Shown here in pieces: positions 62,728 to 64,000 of a DNA stretch of 64,000 nt (its first letter is position 1; each line of letters begins with the position of its first letter). The DNA is taken from NCBI GenBank assembly GCA_009777235.1, contig WRMH01000012.1, forward strand, positions 1 through 64,000, given 5' to 3'. The notes beneath the pieces were generated by a model that ran no database searches, was not told the origin of the DNA, and saw nothing but the letters and a program-made list of their open reading frames with translations. The DNA is from Oscillospiraceae bacterium (GTDB lineage: Bacteria; Bacillota; Clostridia; Oscillospirales; Oscillospiraceae). The translations under genes and the position numbers were made by a program.

Positions 62728-62750
62728 GGAGCTTCGTAGCGGAGTGAATT
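62728..62750. repeat. Dispersed 23-bp repeat shared with 5926-5948
   Basis: gggagcttcgtagcggagtg and aat, differing from the copy at 5926-5948 by one base. It reaches into the stop codon region of pilC. Confidence 0.75.
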
Positions 62751-63939
62751 AAGTAATCGAGCTGTATAGCGACATCATCGGAAGCATGACGCCCAATATG
62801 ACGACGAGGATAACGCCGCCCAAGACGACAAGCATCAGAGGTTCGCTAAGGGCGACTATCGCCGCCAGAGCCATTTCCGCTTCATAATCAAACATCTCGG
62901 CGGCGGAAGAGAGCATGGCGTCAAGCCGCCCGGATTCCTCACCGATAACTATGATACTCGCAAGTTTCGGGTCAAAACCGTCTATCTTCGCTATCGCGGC
63001 GGACAAAAGCTCGCCGTTGCGGACACTTCTTGTGATTTCGGGAAACTGGCTTTCAATATACTTGTTGCTCAGCACAGTTCCGGCGATTTCAAGAGAGCGG
63101 AGCATCGGAACGCCGCTGGCATAAAGCGACGCGATAGTTCTTGAAAAACGCGCCGTGTAGATTGTCCGAAGAGGCTTGCCAATGACGGGCAGACGCAGCT
63201 TGAGCTTGTCGAAAGCGAGGCGGGCTTTATCTATAGTCAAAAGATACTTAACCCCCAGGATTATCAAAAGCAGACCTATTATAATAAACAGATAATAGTT
63301 CATGAAAAAGTCGGTAATGCCCATTATCGCTCTTGTTATAAGCGGAAGCTCCCCGCCAAACGATAAAAGGACATCAAAAAACTGCGGGAGTATGAATATA
63401 AAGATGCCAACGACGACAAATATTGTGACGACGCCGATAATTTTTGGATAGCGCGTGGCTGTCTTGACCTTGCCGTTTAGCCTGTGTTCCTTGTCATAAT
63501 GCACCGCCATGTTGCCGGTCACTTTTTCGAGCTGGCCGCTGGCTTCTCCCGATGCTATCATGTTTATCAGAAGTTCCGGAAATGATACGGTCAAAAGGCG
63601 CATGGATTCTGAGATAGAGATGCCTTGAAGAAGGCTCGCGTGGAGCTTTTCATACACCGCTTTGAGCTTTGGCTTAAAGTCGCTGTCTTTTAAAATCTCC
63701 ATAGCGCGGGCGGCGGTGATTCCGCTCGAAAACATAGCTGTCAGCTGACGGCAGAAGTCGGCTATTTCGTCGCTTTTGAGGCGATAGTTTACTTTTGCTT
63801 CGTCTATCTCCTTAAACTTTACGGGAACAAGGTTCATTCTCCGCAAAACAGCGCGCAAATCCGCGTCGTCCTTTGCTTCCGCTATGTCTTTCACTTTTTT
63901 GTTTTCCAGATTAAGCGCGGTATATTGGTATTTTGGCAT
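62749..63939 (-). CDS. pilC: Type II secretion/type IV pilus platform protein PilC (GspF)
   Basis: A 396-residue polytopic membrane protein. Two T2SSF domains (about 60-185 and 265-390) each contain the conserved pattern (FCRQLTAMFSSGITAARAMEIL; FSRTIASLYASGVPMLRSLEIAG) and there are three transmembrane segments (about 165-190, 215-240, 370-390). It starts the visible part of the pilus operon. pilB/pilT would be expected just beyond the window end. No gene is seen in 63940-64000. Confidence 0.92.
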   Translation of the reverse strand: MPKYQYTALNLENKKVKDIAEAKDDADLRAVLRRMNLVPVKFKEIDEAKVNYRLKSDEIADFCRQLTAMFSSGITAARAMEILKDSDFKPKLKAVYEKLHASLLQGISISESMRLLTVSFPELLINMIASGEASGQLEKVTGNMAVHYDKEHRLNGKVKTATRYPKIIGVVTIFVVVGIFIFILPQFFDVLLSFGGELPLITRAIMGITDFFMNYYLFIIIGLLLIILGVKYLLTIDKARLAFDKLKLRLPVIGKPLRTIYTARFSRTIASLYASGVPMLRSLEIAGTVLSNKYIESQFPEITRSVRNGELLSAAIAKIDGFDPKLASIIVIGEESGRLDAMLSSAAEMFDYEAEMALAAIVALSEPLMLVVLGGVILVVILGVMLPMMSLYSSIT

Positions 63940-64000
63940 AATCCACCTCTTTGTAATTGGATTTTGTTAGATTACTAAGAAAAAGCTGAGATAATAGGTT

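Overview
This window looks like a chromosomal piece of an anaerobic low-to-mid GC member of the Bacillota, class Clostridia, probably from a metagenome. The support is a ctsR-mcsA-clpC operon with CtsR operators, AddAB instead of RecBCD, a YbiT/YkpA-type ABC-F protein, Cof-type HAD phosphatases, strong GGAGG ribosome binding sites and the usual Clostridia sensor kinases. No rRNA and no CRISPR array were seen. One tRNA gene, tRNA-Leu(CAA), is present.

Layout. 1-400: low-complexity start with a 16-base C run, then nested hairpins before an ABC-F gene. 2.0-5.8 kb: clpC, mcsA and ctsR with two CtsR boxes and no mcsB. 5.9-6.1 kb: a 200-nt long-range palindrome. 6.3-8.8 kb: xerD-like recombinase, hflX, rpmE. 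9.0-11.0 kb: a 5'-truncated DUF1016 nuclease gene fused to the end of a merR gene that has a typical MerR promoter. 11.2-16.1 kb: iron-sulfur and cysteine/methionine genes (nifS, nifU, cysE, an O-acetylhomoserine sulfhydrylase, ridA and an Rrf2 regulator), ending in a MITE-like element. 16.2-23 kb: a leaderless DUF4143 ATPase gene, a structured leader, a tryptophan-rich repeat protein with a DUF4214 tail, a UxaE-type epimerase, and two exported proteins. 23.4-30.5 kb: an XRE-S24 repressor, a HAD phosphatase, an SGNH hydrolase, and a signalling set (REC-Hpt, MerR, hybrid kinase).

30.8-38.8 kb is an accessory island. It starts with a V4R protein and an eroded kinase gene. It then holds a serine recombinase, three cassette-like units (HD protein, MNT/HEPN pair, PH/zinc-ribbon/SHOCT protein) separated by related attC-like palindromes, a kinase C-terminal fragment, an AlbA_2 protein with its XRE partner, a perfect 38-bp palindrome and a tyrosine recombinase. 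39.1-41.8 kb has a hybrid kinase and the tRNA. 42.1-52.5 kb has a TPR ATPase, addA, addB and a deacetylase-like lipoprotein. 52.5-55.3 kb has a UPF0316 protein, ispE and apgM.

55.3-58.8 kb is a second accessory patch. Two further DUF1016 nuclease genes sit among related direct repeats, palindromes found inside and outside the genes, and remnants of an HTH gene and an aminoglycoside-phosphotransferase-like gene. 59.0-60.65 kb holds a propeller/HD-GYP signalling gene with a large internal deletion. The window ends in a type IV pilus operon (pilC, fused pilM-pilN, pilO), read towards lower coordinates.

The strongest candidates for something new are the attC-like cassette array (32.5-35.35 kb), the repeat and palindrome system around the DUF1016 genes (55.4-58.7 kb), and the W-rich repeat surface protein with its structured leader (17.6-19.6 kb).
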